Shown one piece after another: positions 32,955-42,000 of a DNA stretch of 64,000 nucleotides; the first letter of the stretch is position 1; each line of letters opens with the position of its first letter. The notes under the pieces are model-generated. The model had not been told where the DNA came from and did no database searches. It saw only the letters and a program-made list of their open reading frames with translations. The position numbers and the translations under genes are program-made. The stretch spans positions 1 through 64,000 of the forward strand of contig JACJGO010000019.1 in the NCBI GenBank assembly GCA_014163555.1. Direction: 5' to 3'. This DNA comes from Flavisolibacter longurius. GTDB taxonomy: Bacteria > Bacteroidota > Bacteroidia > Chitinophagales > Chitinophagaceae.

Positions 32955-33908
32955 ATGGCAAGCAGTAAAACAATTTTACCCGATGCTTCAGAAGATTTGT
33001 ACTTAACAGATGGTGGGCTCGAAACAACATTGGTTTTCCTTGAGGGTTACGAACTTCCTTGTTTTGCTGCTTTCGATTTATTAAAAGATGAAAAGGGCTA
33101 TCAGGCTATCAAAGACTATTACAAGCAGTATTTGAACATAGCTAAGCATTTTAAGACAAATTTCATTTTAGAAAGCCCTACCTGGCGGGCTAACCCAGAT
33201 TGGCTCGAAAAGACAGGCTATACGGCACCAGCACTATCGGAAGTAAATGAAAAAGCAATTGACCTTCTCGTTGAACTTAAAAAAGAATATAAAAGCGATA
33301 TACCTCATATTATTCTCAGCGGTTGCGTGGGGCCTCGGGGTGACGGATATAAGCCAGAAAACACAATGACTGCTGAAGAAGCTCAGCACTACCATTCAGC
33401 ACAGATAAACGTATTCAGCCAAACACCTGTCGATATGGTTTCAGCTATTACGATGAACTATGCAGAAGAAGCGATTGGCGTTGCCCGTGCTGCAGCTGTG
33501 GCGGGTCTTCCCGCAGTGATCTCTTTTACAGTGGAAACGAATGGCAAACTTCCCACCGGAATGAGCTTACAGGAAGCCATTGAGCTGGTTGACAATAATG
33601 GGTCGCAGCCTCCCATTTACTACATGGTTAACTGTGCACACCCAACTCATTTTTCACCTCAATTGTACGCAGGTAAGAATCAGCAGTGGACAGGTCGAAT
33701 AAAGGGATTAAGGGCCAATGCTTCCTGTAAAAGTCATGCGGAACTGGATGAAGCTACCGAATTGGACAGAGGAAATCCACAGGAATTGGGTGTTGAGCAT
33801 AAAATGTTGAAAGCGGCTTTCAATGGTTTAAATGTGTTTGGTGGCTGTTGCGGTACCGATGAGGAACATGTACTTGCCATCGCAAGTCAGATTACCAATG
33901 CTCAATAA
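32955..33908 (+). CDS. Homocysteine S-methyltransferase family protein
   Basis: A 317-aa cytosolic enzyme transferring a methyl group (from S-methylmethionine or SAM in characterised members) to homocysteine. The N-terminus has YLTDGGLETTLVF. The zinc ligands are the Cys of MVNCAHPTHF and the Cys pair of GGCCGTDEEHV. The segment NFILESPTWRANPDWLEKTG is also family-typical. The ATG at 32955 is used because the conserved N-terminus starts there; the frame extends to 32871 without homologous sequence. It is a single-gene unit flanked by repeats C and D. Confidence 0.9.
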   Translation: MASSKTILPDASEDLYLTDGGLETTLVFLEGYELPCFAAFDLLKDEKGYQAIKDYYKQYLNIAKHFKTNFILESPTWRANPDWLEKTGYTAPALSEVNEKAIDLLVELKKEYKSDIPHIILSGCVGPRGDGYKPENTMTAEEAQHYHSAQINVFSQTPVDMVSAITMNYAEEAIGVARAAAVAGLPAVISFTVETNGKLPTGMSLQEAIELVDNNGSQPPIYYMVNCAHPTHFSPQLYAGKNQQWTGRIKGLRANASCKSHAELDEATELDRGNPQELGVEHKMLKAAFNGLNVFGGCCGTDEEHVLAIASQITNAQ

Positions 33909-33998
33909 ACCTAACTATGCATAATATGGTGTTTATAAAATAGCGCAGCCAAGTATCCAATACCGACGTTTTTGACTTTACCGCTGTAACGTCTTCAA

Positions 33999-34171
33999 CG
34001 GCTAGTAGCGAAGTATCGACTTACTATAACCTATATATAAATCTGTACATACTTATGCGAATCGAGAACATGAACCTTCGGTAGACCGAAGGTTCATGTT
34101 CTCGATTGTGCTATTGGTAAAAAGATAAAACGATAATAAAAAGGGCAATTATGGTACATTTTTACTACCTG
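33999..34171 (+). repeat. Hairpin repeat R1, copy D (perfect 23-bp palindrome)
   Basis: The hairpin arms 34060-34082 and 34085-34107 are perfectly complementary over 23 bp around a 2-nt centre. The flanks GGCTAGTAGCGAAGTAT (left) and GGTACATTTTTACTACCTG (right) are the same as in copy B2. Confidence 0.8.
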
Positions 34172-34577
34172 CGATACAACGTAGATGTGCTTCCACGATT
34201 CTGCCTGACTTGTTTGGGCCGCTTTGCGAACTGTTGCAAAGAGTTTCGGCTTTCAGCATGTCAAGACTTTTTAAAACAAGGGCGGATTGAAACTTCACCA
34301 CCTACGAGGTTCCTTAGGTAAAAGAACGCAATTCCTTCCTGGTGCTGAAAAGGATGGAGAGGTGAATAGAATAATATATTCAATCTCTTGCAAAGTTGGT
34401 TGCTAAATTCGGATTATTGGCAGATGATAGTACTCTCCAGTTGACTGGAACAGATAGTTTGCTTAGCTTTATTTCAGTAAAAAACCATTACTTCCACTTC
34501 CTGCATAACAGTCGGTAATTAGACCTACTTGGCAACCCTTTCGAAGACCATGTTCATTCACTTTAAAACGATTTGAC
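34172..34577. other. Non-coding stretch, nothing recognised
   Basis: About 400 bases with stops in all frames and no clear structure. They presumably include the promoter of the hydrolase gene at 34578. Confidence 0.45.
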
Positions 34578-35498
34578 ATGGAAAAAAATATCTACGCACT
34601 AAACTTGTTATTACTGCTTGTTTATTTGAGTGCGTGCAATTGCAATAACCCTGGGACAACAGCAGAAAATAAAACCCAAACCATGCCTGCGTTAAAAAGT
34701 GTTTTTATCAATGGCGACAGCCTGCATTATATCGACATCGGTAAAGGTGAGCCTGTCGTATTTGTTCATGGTGCTTTGGGTGATTACCGTACCTGGGGAG
34801 CCCAAGTGGATACATTTGCTAAAAGCTACCGGGTGATTGTTTATAGTCGACGTTATGCCTGGCCTAACCAGAAAACGCTCATTGATTCATCGAAACACAC
34901 CTTTGCGTCTCATGCCAGAGACCTTGCGGAATTTCTAAATAAGCTCAGCCTTGAACCCGTTCATCTGGTAGGGCATTCTTCCGGCGCCTACATTGCTTTG
35001 CTAACTGCAATGGATCACCCTGAAGGGGTGCGCAGTCTAACACTGGGCGAACCACCGGTTATGGCGTTGCTGCCACCGCCACTGGCAAACGCTGCAAATC
35101 CATTTGCAAAAACGGTGGAAGCATTTGCCAAGAATGAAGAGGAAAAAGCAGTTAGCTCCTTCCTCGAAGTTGCGACGGGTGACAGTTCGTATTTTTCCAG
35201 GTTGCCCCAGTCGGATCGCGAAATTATGATGATGAATACACAGGAGGCCAGGGCAAACAGTACACTTCAGAACATAATGCCGCTCACTACGTGTGAGGAT
35301 TTAAAAAAAATAGCCTGTCCGGTCTTGTTACTGGGAGGCGATCAATCGCCTTCATTTCTACCCCTTATTTTCAATCAAATGGAGCCTTGTTTGCGGACGA
35401 AAGAAAGAGCAACACTGCCGAATACTTCGCATGGACTGGCGTATGAGAATCCAGCTGCCTTCAATAAAGTAGTCCTCCATTTTATAGATAAATATTGA
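34578..35498 (+). CDS. Alpha/beta hydrolase, lipoprotein
   Basis: A 306-aa alpha/beta hydrolase with a lipoprotein signal (LVYLSACNC, Cys about 21). The fold starts LHYIDIGKGEPVVFVHGALG (oxyanion HG). The nucleophile Ser is in LVGHSSGAYIALL. The acid is probably in LLGGDQSPSFLP, and the catalytic His is in LPNTSHGLAYENPAAFN. It is probably an outer- or inner-membrane-anchored esterase or related hydrolase; the substrate is unknown. It is a single-gene unit between repeats D and E. Confidence 0.9.
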   Translation: MEKNIYALNLLLLLVYLSACNCNNPGTTAENKTQTMPALKSVFINGDSLHYIDIGKGEPVVFVHGALGDYRTWGAQVDTFAKSYRVIVYSRRYAWPNQKTLIDSSKHTFASHARDLAEFLNKLSLEPVHLVGHSSGAYIALLTAMDHPEGVRSLTLGEPPVMALLPPPLANAANPFAKTVEAFAKNEEEKAVSSFLEVATGDSSYFSRLPQSDREIMMMNTQEARANSTLQNIMPLTTCEDLKKIACPVLLLGGDQSPSFLPLIFNQMEPCLRTKERATLPNTSHGLAYENPAAFNKVVLHFIDKY

Positions 35499-35560
35499 GA
35501 CGCAGATTTGTAAACGAAAAGGAGTGCCAACGATAGGTAGTTTGCGTCCGTTGGACATTT

Positions 35561-35734
35561 AGATACCGGGACTAAGTGTAGAGTACCGGGTTTCCAATGG
35601 ATGTCCCCCCTGCGCAAATTCGAGAAGGCCGACTTACGTTTCATCGAAGGTGCAGGCGCTCGACTTTGCCAAAGGTATTAGTGGATAAGAAGGATGAATA
35701 TGCCAGGTTCAGATACTCAATTATTTGCCAGGCA
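35561..35734 (+). repeat. Hairpin repeat R1, copy E
   Basis: Contains CTAAGTGTAGAGTACCGGG near the left end and AGATACTCAATTATTTGCC at the right end. The hairpin region 35620-35665 has a poorly paired right arm, GGTGCAGGCGCTCG, identical in type to copy J1 (43972-44137). Confidence 0.7.
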
Positions 35735-35910
35735 GGAAATGAAAAAAGCAAATAAAAAGAAAGTTGACCACTTTGGGCATCCCGTCCTATTGTAAGGAAC
35801 TAAATTCAGAATAGCAAAACCCATACAAAAGCAATGAGCAGCTTTAGTAATTGTTTACATTTTCCAAACAAAACATCTTTTCACGGGTAGAGGATACACT
35901 ACCCATTGCT

Positions 35911-36849
35911 CTATTGATTTATGATTTTCCTGTTTTTATCCGGCAGAAAGATTTCCGCAATCATGCAACGTACACTTCCCCCGCCAATTGTTTCAATGGT
36001 TTGTACCTGCAGTGGCAATAGCTTCACATATTTTTCAAGGCGGTCTTTCTGCGCTGCGTACAGGCTGTTGTACGCATTAGCCGACATGGCTAATACATTT
36101 TTATCATGGCTGGTCCGCAGTTCCAACATATTCCCAGCAAAATTTTTCATTTGCTCGTAAGAGATGTCCACAATTTCGTGACCACTGTTAGTAAGTGAAT
36201 CAATCACCATGGTTCTCTCCACATCATTGGTGATGCTTTCCAAGCAGATCACACAAAACCGATCGGCCACGCACATCATCACATTCGTGTGGTATATCTC
36301 TTTTCCTTCCGGGTCAAGTGCATAAAAGTAAATAGGATGGTATTGCAACAGGAGGCAAACATGAAGAAACAATTCTTTATCGGTACGGGGTGAAAGGCAG
36401 GCGTAAGCCGTTTTGTTCTGATGATCAAAGACGATGCTTCCGGTTCCTTCCAAAAAGCATCCCTCTTTTTCGTACCCCGAAAGGTCAATCACCTCACTTA
36501 TACAGAATTTTTCACCAATGGCTTCCAGTATCTCATTTCTTCGTTCGGTTCTCCGGTTTTTGGCGCACATGGGGTATAAAACCACCTTCCCGTTTTCATG
36601 CAGCGATACCCAATTGTTGGGAAAAACTGCATCGGGCTTGACAGGATGCGCCGTGTCTTCAAAAACTAAAACCAACACGTCGGAGGCTTGCAATGTCTGC
36701 ACAAATCCGTTGAACTCACTATTCACTTTTTCCTGAATTATTGACAACTCTTCGGTCAAGGCATTTTGAAATGTATTTGACAAGGCGGTTTCTTTGTTGT
36801 ATACAAAATTGGCGGGTCTGACCAAAAAAATGCTTTGGGTCGCTTGCAT
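35911..36849 (-). CDS. ctlX: Citrulline/arginine-type amidinohydrolase, CtlX family
   Basis: A 312-aa guanidino-group-modifying enzyme fold protein resembling the citrulline utilisation hydrolase CtlX. The start QSIFLVRPANFVYNKETA, the acidic DVLVLVFEDT, the GSIVFDHQNKTAYACLSPRTD segment and the C-terminal ETIGGGSVRCMIAEIFLP (catalytic Cys after GGGS) fit the family. It is expected to hydrolyse a ureido or guanidino compound in the cytosol. The start MQATQS at 36849 is preferred over an 11-residue upstream extension. It is convergent with the repeat-E-bearing gap and followed upstream by a 530-bp gap with no recognised gene. Confidence 0.85.
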   Translation of the reverse strand: MQATQSIFLVRPANFVYNKETALSNTFQNALTEELSIIQEKVNSEFNGFVQTLQASDVLVLVFEDTAHPVKPDAVFPNNWVSLHENGKVVLYPMCAKNRRTERRNEILEAIGEKFCISEVIDLSGYEKEGCFLEGTGSIVFDHQNKTAYACLSPRTDKELFLHVCLLLQYHPIYFYALDPEGKEIYHTNVMMCVADRFCVICLESITNDVERTMVIDSLTNSGHEIVDISYEQMKNFAGNMLELRTSHDKNVLAMSANAYNSLYAAQKDRLEKYVKLLPLQVQTIETIGGGSVRCMIAEIFLPDKNRKIINQ

Positions 36850-37381
36850 GTATGGAGTTTTTTCAAATGTACAAAATAGCAATGCACTATTAGTTGACGC
36901 ATTGTCTAATTCAAAAAGAGGCAGCCGCTAACAAGCAGCTTTGCGTAATCTGAGGGCGACGGATAATTCATTAGAAGCAGGAACGACAATCATTTTTAGT
37001 TTCAGCTGACAGAATTCAGATGGGCAGTTGAAAGTTCTGGCTGCAAGAATTTTGGTGGTTGGTTTTATCATCCTGTACCCATCTTCGTACATCAGTTTGC
37101 GTATGTAGGTGCTGCCCAGCGTTTCTGGTACCTGTCATTTCACAGCTTTGTATATTATCTGCTGTACCAACAACTTTATCGTAAGTAAATGGGTTGCGGG
37201 CATTACAAAACAAATCATTCAATGTGTTGCTGGACACAAAAATGCTAAATACGTATCGCCTTTTCGCAAAGAAGGGCCGCATGCGAAGTTTTATAATTTC
37301 ATTTTACCTGCCGTGTTTTGTGTTAAAACACTTTGTAAAATGACAGGCGCACATTGGTAGAACTGGCGAATTCCTATCCAA
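36850..37381. other. Gap without recognised gene
   Basis: About 530 bases. A minus-strand frame at 37016-37282 (containing YDKVVGTADNIQSCEMTGT) could be an eroded gene fragment, but I cannot assign it. No R1 or R2 repeat is seen here. Confidence 0.4.
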
Positions 37382-38209
37382 TCAGTATTTGCTTTTATTT
37401 ACCGGAATTCTAAAATATTTCGCAAAAAAAGTTTTATCTCGATACGCTAGTAACAACAATATCAGTAATATCAGAAATGTACCTAAAAATGCTACATATT
37501 CATTGATTGAACCAATAACTACAGTTAAGGTTTTTGTTTGATTAGCTTTAGCGATTATGCTGGTGAAAAACGAATTTACAAAGAATAGAATACTTACCAG
37601 CAGCCATGGCCATCCTGACCTCAATTGAAGAAAGAATAAAAGCAATCCAAAAGTAACGCATATTATTAAAGCTGTTATAGCAGCATCCTTAAACCGGTAG
37701 AATGTTTCCGGACCTTCGATTTTATATTGTGGTACAAAACTGATTAATGAGAAAAACAAAGCTATCCCTAAGAATAATAGGGTAGTACTTAAAAGGAAAT
37801 GTCCATGCAACTTCCTGTTTTTTCGAAATCTGAAACCCAATAAAATAAGAATGGCAACTTCCAGAGCGGGAAAAATATTCTGAACCACTAATGCATCAGC
37901 CTCTCCTTTTGCAGTTGCCTTGGAAGCCGAATGAACGGATAACAAAATTAAGGTGGCAATCAGTAAAGGGCCCATTATAAAAATAGATATACCTAATTTT
38001 CTATGAATTGAATGATTTTGCTTTAAAATGTAAATCAACTGGATCATCAAGAGGGTCAACCAGGCAAAAGTTATTATAACATGGAGATGATGGTATGCAG
38101 TTGGATTAGCTTTCGGGCCAAAATAAATGTTCCAAAAACCTGTGATACTTACCAGGATTACAATTGATAGAAAGAATAGATGAATCTTATTATTTCTGGC
38201 CGGTTTCAT
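37382..38209 (-). CDS. Multi-pass membrane protein of unknown function
   Basis: A 275-aa integral membrane protein with about eight hydrophobic segments, for example LFFLSIVILVSITGFW, VIITFAWLTLLMIQLIYIL, LGISIFIMGPLLIATLILL and LILLILLLLA near the end. His-rich patches (YHHLHV, HSIHRK, KLHGHFLL) occur near membrane boundaries and could ligate metal or haem, reminiscent of small cytochrome b561- or DUF2306-like proteins. I cannot assign a family firmly. It is a single-gene unit on the minus strand with repeats downstream and upstream gaps. Confidence 0.75.
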   Translation of the reverse strand: MKPARNNKIHLFFLSIVILVSITGFWNIYFGPKANPTAYHHLHVIITFAWLTLLMIQLIYILKQNHSIHRKLGISIFIMGPLLIATLILLSVHSASKATAKGEADALVVQNIFPALEVAILILLGFRFRKNRKLHGHFLLSTTLLFLGIALFFSLISFVPQYKIEGPETFYRFKDAAITALIICVTFGLLLFFLQLRSGWPWLLVSILFFVNSFFTSIIAKANQTKTLTVVIGSINEYVAFLGTFLILLILLLLAYRDKTFFAKYFRIPVNKSKY

Positions 38210-38384
38210 CGTTAGTTCTTAGTTTATCCTCTTAAGATAATTATATTGTTATATTAACGGTATTAAATATTCCTTTTAAATGCAAATTCCAGCCTATGGA
38301 GCTAGCAACTTTCTTTTCGTTGAGTGAAACTTCGTGCTTTATTGTACAAATGTTCATCAGTTGTTCTGCTCGGCAATTTGCAGG

Positions 38385-38640
38385 GTACAGGCATAGCCGA
38401 TTTCTTACCCGCATACGGCTGAATCGAGCGATAGCGCCTTTGATACACCGAAGTTTTGTATCCATTAACTGCAACGATCATTCAACGGTTTGATATCCGA
38501 CCGGACGATTATTGAAAACTAAACCGGAGAGTGTGCAAAAAGCAGTGTTGACAAAATCAAAGCTTTAGTCTGCAAAACCTCATCAGTTCTTTCAGTAAGG
38601 TGTTCGATAGCTGTTCGCTCACCTCCACCACAGTTACCTT
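38385..38640 (+). repeat. Repeat R2, copy F
   Basis: Shares segments with 41605-41815 and 43745-43972. The left arm GACCGGACGATTATTGAAAAC-like block is at 38499-38519 and the partly complementary right arm GTGTTCGATAGCTGTTCGCTC-like block at 38600-38620. An R1-like motif (gatacaccgaag) precedes it at about 38440. Confidence 0.6.
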
Positions 38641-38694
38641 TAAAGGTAATCTGTACTTCGTTCTTTAAAAGGTAACGTTTGTTACCCAGTGAAG

Positions 38695-38895
38695 TGTTTC
38701 ACTTGAAGATTACTGTGCATTCATTTTCAAATCAGGCCATTCAGAACACAACAAATTGCCAGAAGCCAAAAACAGCTACAGCTTTTCTTATCTCGTAACA
38801 GGGAACAATTCCAATACTATATCCTGGTTGATGCCTTTAACCAGAACGGTGGTAAAGCCAGTGCCAGATTCCTCATCCGCAAGTTAGTTCATTGA
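38695..38895 (+). pseudogene. Frameshifted paralogue of the small lipoprotein at 15250
   Basis: One frame encodes EAKNSYSFSYLVTGNNSNT up to about 38118+700 (codon ending 38818). A second frame, from 38118+700 on, encodes YILVDAFNQNGGKASARFLI and stops at 38893-38895. Joined, these match the C-terminal half of the 118-aa lipoprotein (EHTFAYQVTGIKQDT then YVIIDFYNLDGGKSTSKYLI) at most positions. A single-base frameshift near 38116-38120 of the 38.8 kb row (38816-38820) and loss of the 5' half make it a pseudogene. Nothing upstream restores a signal peptide. Confidence 0.65.
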
Positions 38896-39029
38896 AACAA
38901 AACCATTCAGAAGTAACATCCGGGTGGCTTTGTTATTTCATCTCACTGGTGCGCACACCCTCTTGTGCCAAACCGATTTTACTGTCTCTAACCAATTTGC
39001 CAATCACGCCTGCAACATATCTTTAATCC

Positions 39030-39932
39030 ATGGCACTTATAGAACAAAATGTTTGTGACGGTGTGCAGTGGATTGACGTTGTGGACCCCACCCAACAAGA
39101 GGTGGAAGAACTGGCCGCAACGTACGGCCTCAACTCGTTTACGGTGCGGGATTGTATGCAGCCTGAGCACCTTCCCAAGTACGAGTTTGTCGATGATGTG
39201 CATTTTCTGATTCTTCGCTTTTATGCGCATGCTACCAATGGGCAAAGCTCAACGATTCGGGAACTAACAAACAAAATTGCCATCTTCTACACCGAAGGTT
39301 TTATTATCACTATCCACAAAGCAGAGGCCCACTTTCTGGAGGTTATTCGTAAGCGGTATGTTTCAAATGCAAGATGTGAGACCACAACTTCACTGCTGGC
39401 GAAGGTTCTTTGGTGGGCACTGGAGTCCTATGATGATCCTGCAAACCGCCTGTCGGAACAGGTGGACTTTTATGAGAACCAGGTAATGCTGAAAAGAACA
39501 AGTGAAGACTATATGGAACGGCTCTTTTACATCAAGCGGGAAGCCTCCCTGACGCATAAGGTGCTGATGTTGATGCTCGAACCGATCAATAACATCTTTG
39601 TCCGCAATGGCGAAGAAGTGGAACTGCAAAACGTACGGGATCAACACCTCAAAATGCAAACCCTTTACAGCCAGGTTCTGGACGACGTCAACAACCTAAT
39701 GAACATGTACATGTCCTACCAGGCGCAGCGCACCAATGAGGTAGTGAAAGTACTCACTGTGTTTTCGGTGTTTTTCATGCCACTTACCTTTATTGCGGGT
39801 ATCTACGGGATGAACTTTGATTTTATGCCCGAACTCCGTCAAAGGTGGGGCTACCCGGGAGTGCTAGTGCTGATGGGCCTTGTCGCTTTAGGTATCTACC
39901 TTTATTTTCGACGAAAGGGCTGGCTCCGGTAG
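39030..39932 (+). CDS. CorA-family divalent cation transporter
   Basis: A 300-aa CorA-like Mg2+/Co2+ (or Zn2+) channel. The cytoplasmic N-terminal domain spans about 1-235 with long helices (YEDYMERLF-type stalk, DDVNNLMNMYMSYQAQRTN). TM1 is VLTVFSVFFMPLTFIAGIYG, ending in the diagnostic GMN (YGMNFDFMPEL), and TM2 is GVLVLMGLVALGIYLYF. The basic C-terminus RRKGWLR is typical. It works as a homopentamer in the inner membrane. It is a single-gene unit followed by a weak hairpin (39954-39982) and repeat G. Confidence 0.93.
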   Translation: MALIEQNVCDGVQWIDVVDPTQQEVEELAATYGLNSFTVRDCMQPEHLPKYEFVDDVHFLILRFYAHATNGQSSTIRELTNKIAIFYTEGFIITIHKAEAHFLEVIRKRYVSNARCETTTSLLAKVLWWALESYDDPANRLSEQVDFYENQVMLKRTSEDYMERLFYIKREASLTHKVLMLMLEPINNIFVRNGEEVELQNVRDQHLKMQTLYSQVLDDVNNLMNMYMSYQAQRTNEVVKVLTVFSVFFMPLTFIAGIYGMNFDFMPELRQRWGYPGVLVLMGLVALGIYLYFRRKGWLR

Positions 39933-40033
39933 TGCAGCATCTTTCTGGACCATACAAGCCCTATGCGCCGGTTTCGGCTTGTGTTTGTAGTGCTTCTGCT
40001 AATCCTCAACTTCGAAAGTGATGACCCGTTTCT

Positions 40034-40191
40034 ACCCGGCTAGGTGTAGAGTACCCGTTTTCAACAATTGGCATCCTTGCGCAAATCGAGAAGGCTGATC
40101 TACGAAACACCGAAGGTTGGCTTTCTCGATTCCACTAACGGTTTAAATGGATAGGTAAAAAGTATATAATAAATCCAGGTACCCCGCAAGG
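40034..40191 (+). repeat. Hairpin repeat R1, copy G
   Basis: Left end CCCGGCTAGGTGTAGAGTAC. The hairpin at 40085-40130 (ATCGAGAAGGCTGATCT pairing with AGGTTGGCTTTCTCGAT, mostly Watson-Crick with G-T pairs) is followed by the conserved AAATGGATAGG and the right end CCAGGTACCCCGCAAGG. Confidence 0.7.
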
Positions 40192-40367
40192 TTTGGTCCT
40201 TTACACAAAAAGAAGGTTCTTGGACGGAACGTCTAATCAGACAAGGGTGGCCCCAACTACTTTTCAGCGGTCTTGAATATGGAGGCAGTGGGCTTCGGGT
40301 AAAATCTAGAAAGGCCTTGCATTGTCAATCGGAAATCTACAATGACTACGGTTTTGCTCTAAAAAAG

Positions 40368-40391
40368 AAGGCCGCATAAAGATGCAGCCTT
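40368..40391 (-). terminator. Hairpin, possible terminator
   Basis: AAGGCCGCAT and ATGCAGCCTT pair with a 4-nt loop. On the minus strand it is followed by six T. It lies downstream of a short minus-strand open frame (40456-40641) that I cannot confirm as a gene. Confidence 0.4.
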
Positions 40392-40617
40392 GTATTAAAA
40401 TCTAGTATTTTATGAATAGCCAACTATTCTAATACAAACACCAAACCAATCTTTTTTAGCGTGAATATCCTAATCCTTTACGTATTGCAGCACTGAAATT
40501 GGGCATGATTGTCTGCAACGGGTTTTGAACGGTTGCACACTTTTGATTTTGTCTATTTCTCCACGGCATTTGGTTAAACGTATCATTTTCAATTTTACCT
40601 ACGACGTCCCGATATAA

Positions 40618-40650
40618 AAAGCAAACCCCTTGCCTTTGCAAGGGGTTGAT
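40618..40650 (-). terminator. Terminator after the DUF4382 gene
   Basis: AACCCCTTGC and GCAAGGGGTT form a perfect stem immediately downstream of the minus-strand stop codon at 40665, with T-rich flanks on the minus strand. Confidence 0.75.
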
Positions 40651-40664
40651 TTTAAAGAAAGCTG

Positions 40665-41168
40665 TTATTTCAATTTGATAACCGGAAGCAGTTTATACCC
40701 ACCATTTTCTTCTTTAACGGAGAGGGCCGCATCGAAATCAAGGGTAAAGGTATTAAGGGTTTCCTGCAAGTCTTTGTCAATCTTTACCTTCAAACCTGCA
40801 TCTTCGGCACTGGGTGCAGTAAGCGGATAGGTTACACCATTTACCACGACCGTATTGTTTGTGCCTAAGATAAAACGCACTTCCTTTAAGATTGCATCAG
40901 GCAATTCTCCGTTGGCCAGTTCCGTAGTGACGCCATTGCGTAAGGTAAGCAGGTCGTAAACACCTTCGTTGACATCCAAATCGATCCAGCGGCTCTCCTC
41001 CTGGCTGGTCTTGACCCGAATGCCAATGATATGAACATTGACTTTATCGTAGGCTGCCGGCTGATCGGTTAGTAAGATTTTAACGGGAACACCATTGTCT
41101 TTTTTGCAGGAAACATAAAATAAGCTGGCAACGATCAGAAAGGAGGCGATGACAATTTTTGTTTTCAT
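40665..41168 (-). CDS. DUF4382 domain lipoprotein
   Basis: A 167-aa protein with lipoprotein signal LFYVSC (Cys about 21) followed by KKDNG. The mature part is a DUF4382 domain: VKILLTDQPAAYDKVNVHII, then WIDLDVNEGVYDLLTLRNG, ILKEVRFILGTNNTVVVNG and a final FTLDFDAALSV. This transthyretin-like beta fold is common in Bacteroidota exported lipoproteins of unknown role. The ATG at 41168 is chosen because the lipoprotein signal starts there. It has a strong terminator directly after the stop codon. Confidence 0.85.
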   Translation of the reverse strand: MKTKIVIASFLIVASLFYVSCKKDNGVPVKILLTDQPAAYDKVNVHIIGIRVKTSQEESRWIDLDVNEGVYDLLTLRNGVTTELANGELPDAILKEVRFILGTNNTVVVNGVTYPLTAPSAEDAGLKVKIDKDLQETLNTFTLDFDAALSVKEENGGYKLLPVIKLK

Positions 41169-41285
41169 GGGGGGATATTTTGAAACGAAGATAGTCTTGT
41201 CCAACAAATAATAAAATAAGGTCCGCAAAAAGCCAACGGTAACGTCAATAATTGTAAAATAAAAAGTTCAGCAGTAAGCAAATGG

Positions 41286-41589
41286 CTACAGCGCATACAT
41301 GACACGCTGACACCAGGAAATGCTGCCTGCGACTAGAAAAGCTTTGTAGGCAAAACAGGCTTTTCTCTCCGTATCGAAAATACAATACCATTCCGTATGC
41401 CATGAAGTTCCGTCTGGCATCTTCACTTCTTGGTTATCATTTCCGCTGCCGTAGGGAGATGCTGCAGCGTTTTGAAATCAATGGTGTAGTACACGACTTT
41501 TCCCGGCGCTCTGCTTTTACCAGAGCAAGATAGCGTGTACTGACATTCTCTACTTACTTCTTCCAAATTCTAAAAGCTGCTTTCATCAT
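41286..41589 (-). pseudogene. Frameshifted gene remnant, family unknown
   Basis: On the minus strand, three frames join into one protein-like sequence. MMKAAFRIWKK lies at about 41557-41589. Then SRAPGKVVYYTIDFKTLQHL occupies about 41440-41545. Then EVKMPDGTSWHTEWYCIFDT and ERKACFAYKAFLVAGSI run to TAG at 41286-41288. The composition and aromatic/charged pattern are those of a real small soluble protein. I do not recognise the family. Two frameshifts make it non-functional unless the sequence is in error. Repeat H1 begins at its 5' end. Confidence 0.5.
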
Positions 41590-41604
41590 TGGCAGAATCA
41601 AGTG

Positions 41605-41815
41605 CTCGGACCTACGATGTGCCGAAGGTTTGTTCCTAATTGATTACATAAAAATTAAGCGATCGGATAGCTGACCGGATCATTATCGAACACAAACCAG
41701 AAAAATGGATGGAAAACTAAATTATACATTATCAATGCTTTAGCTAGCAAAACAGAATCAATTCTTCCAATTAGGTGTTCGGTCACTGTTCGGTGATCTC
41801 CACCTGACCGCGCAA
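41605..41815 (+). repeat. Repeat R2, copy H1
   Basis: The left arm is at 41673-41693 (starts GACCGGATCATTATCG) and the partly complementary right arm at 41775-41795 (starts GTGTTCGGTCACTG). It is followed directly by R1 copy H2, as in the J array. Confidence 0.6.
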
Positions 41816-41833
41816 GTCGTGTTGCCAGTAACG

Positions 41834-42000
41834 AGGCTAGGTGGAGAGTACTGGCTTTTCAACAGGAACCTGCATCCCTGTGCAAATCGAGAAGGCTGAC
41901 CTACGTTACACCGAAGGTTGGCCTTCTCGTTTTTACTAACAGTCTAAATGGATAGGAGATAAGCATATGATAAATTCAGGTATTCAATAACTTGCTGGGC
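41834..42000 (+). repeat. Hairpin repeat R1, copy H2
   Basis: The hairpin at 41886-41930 pairs CGAGAAGGCTGACCT with AGGTTGGCCTTCTCG (two G-T pairs) around loop ACGTTACACCGA. The right part has AAATGGATAGGAG and ends CAGGTATTCAATAACTTGC. Confidence 0.75.

Noticed and set aside
40456-40641. A 61-codon minus-strand frame
   Set aside because: Its start lies in the DUF4382 terminator hairpin. The C-terminal part (VQNPLQTIMPNFSAAIRKG) could be a fragment, but there is not enough to call a gene.
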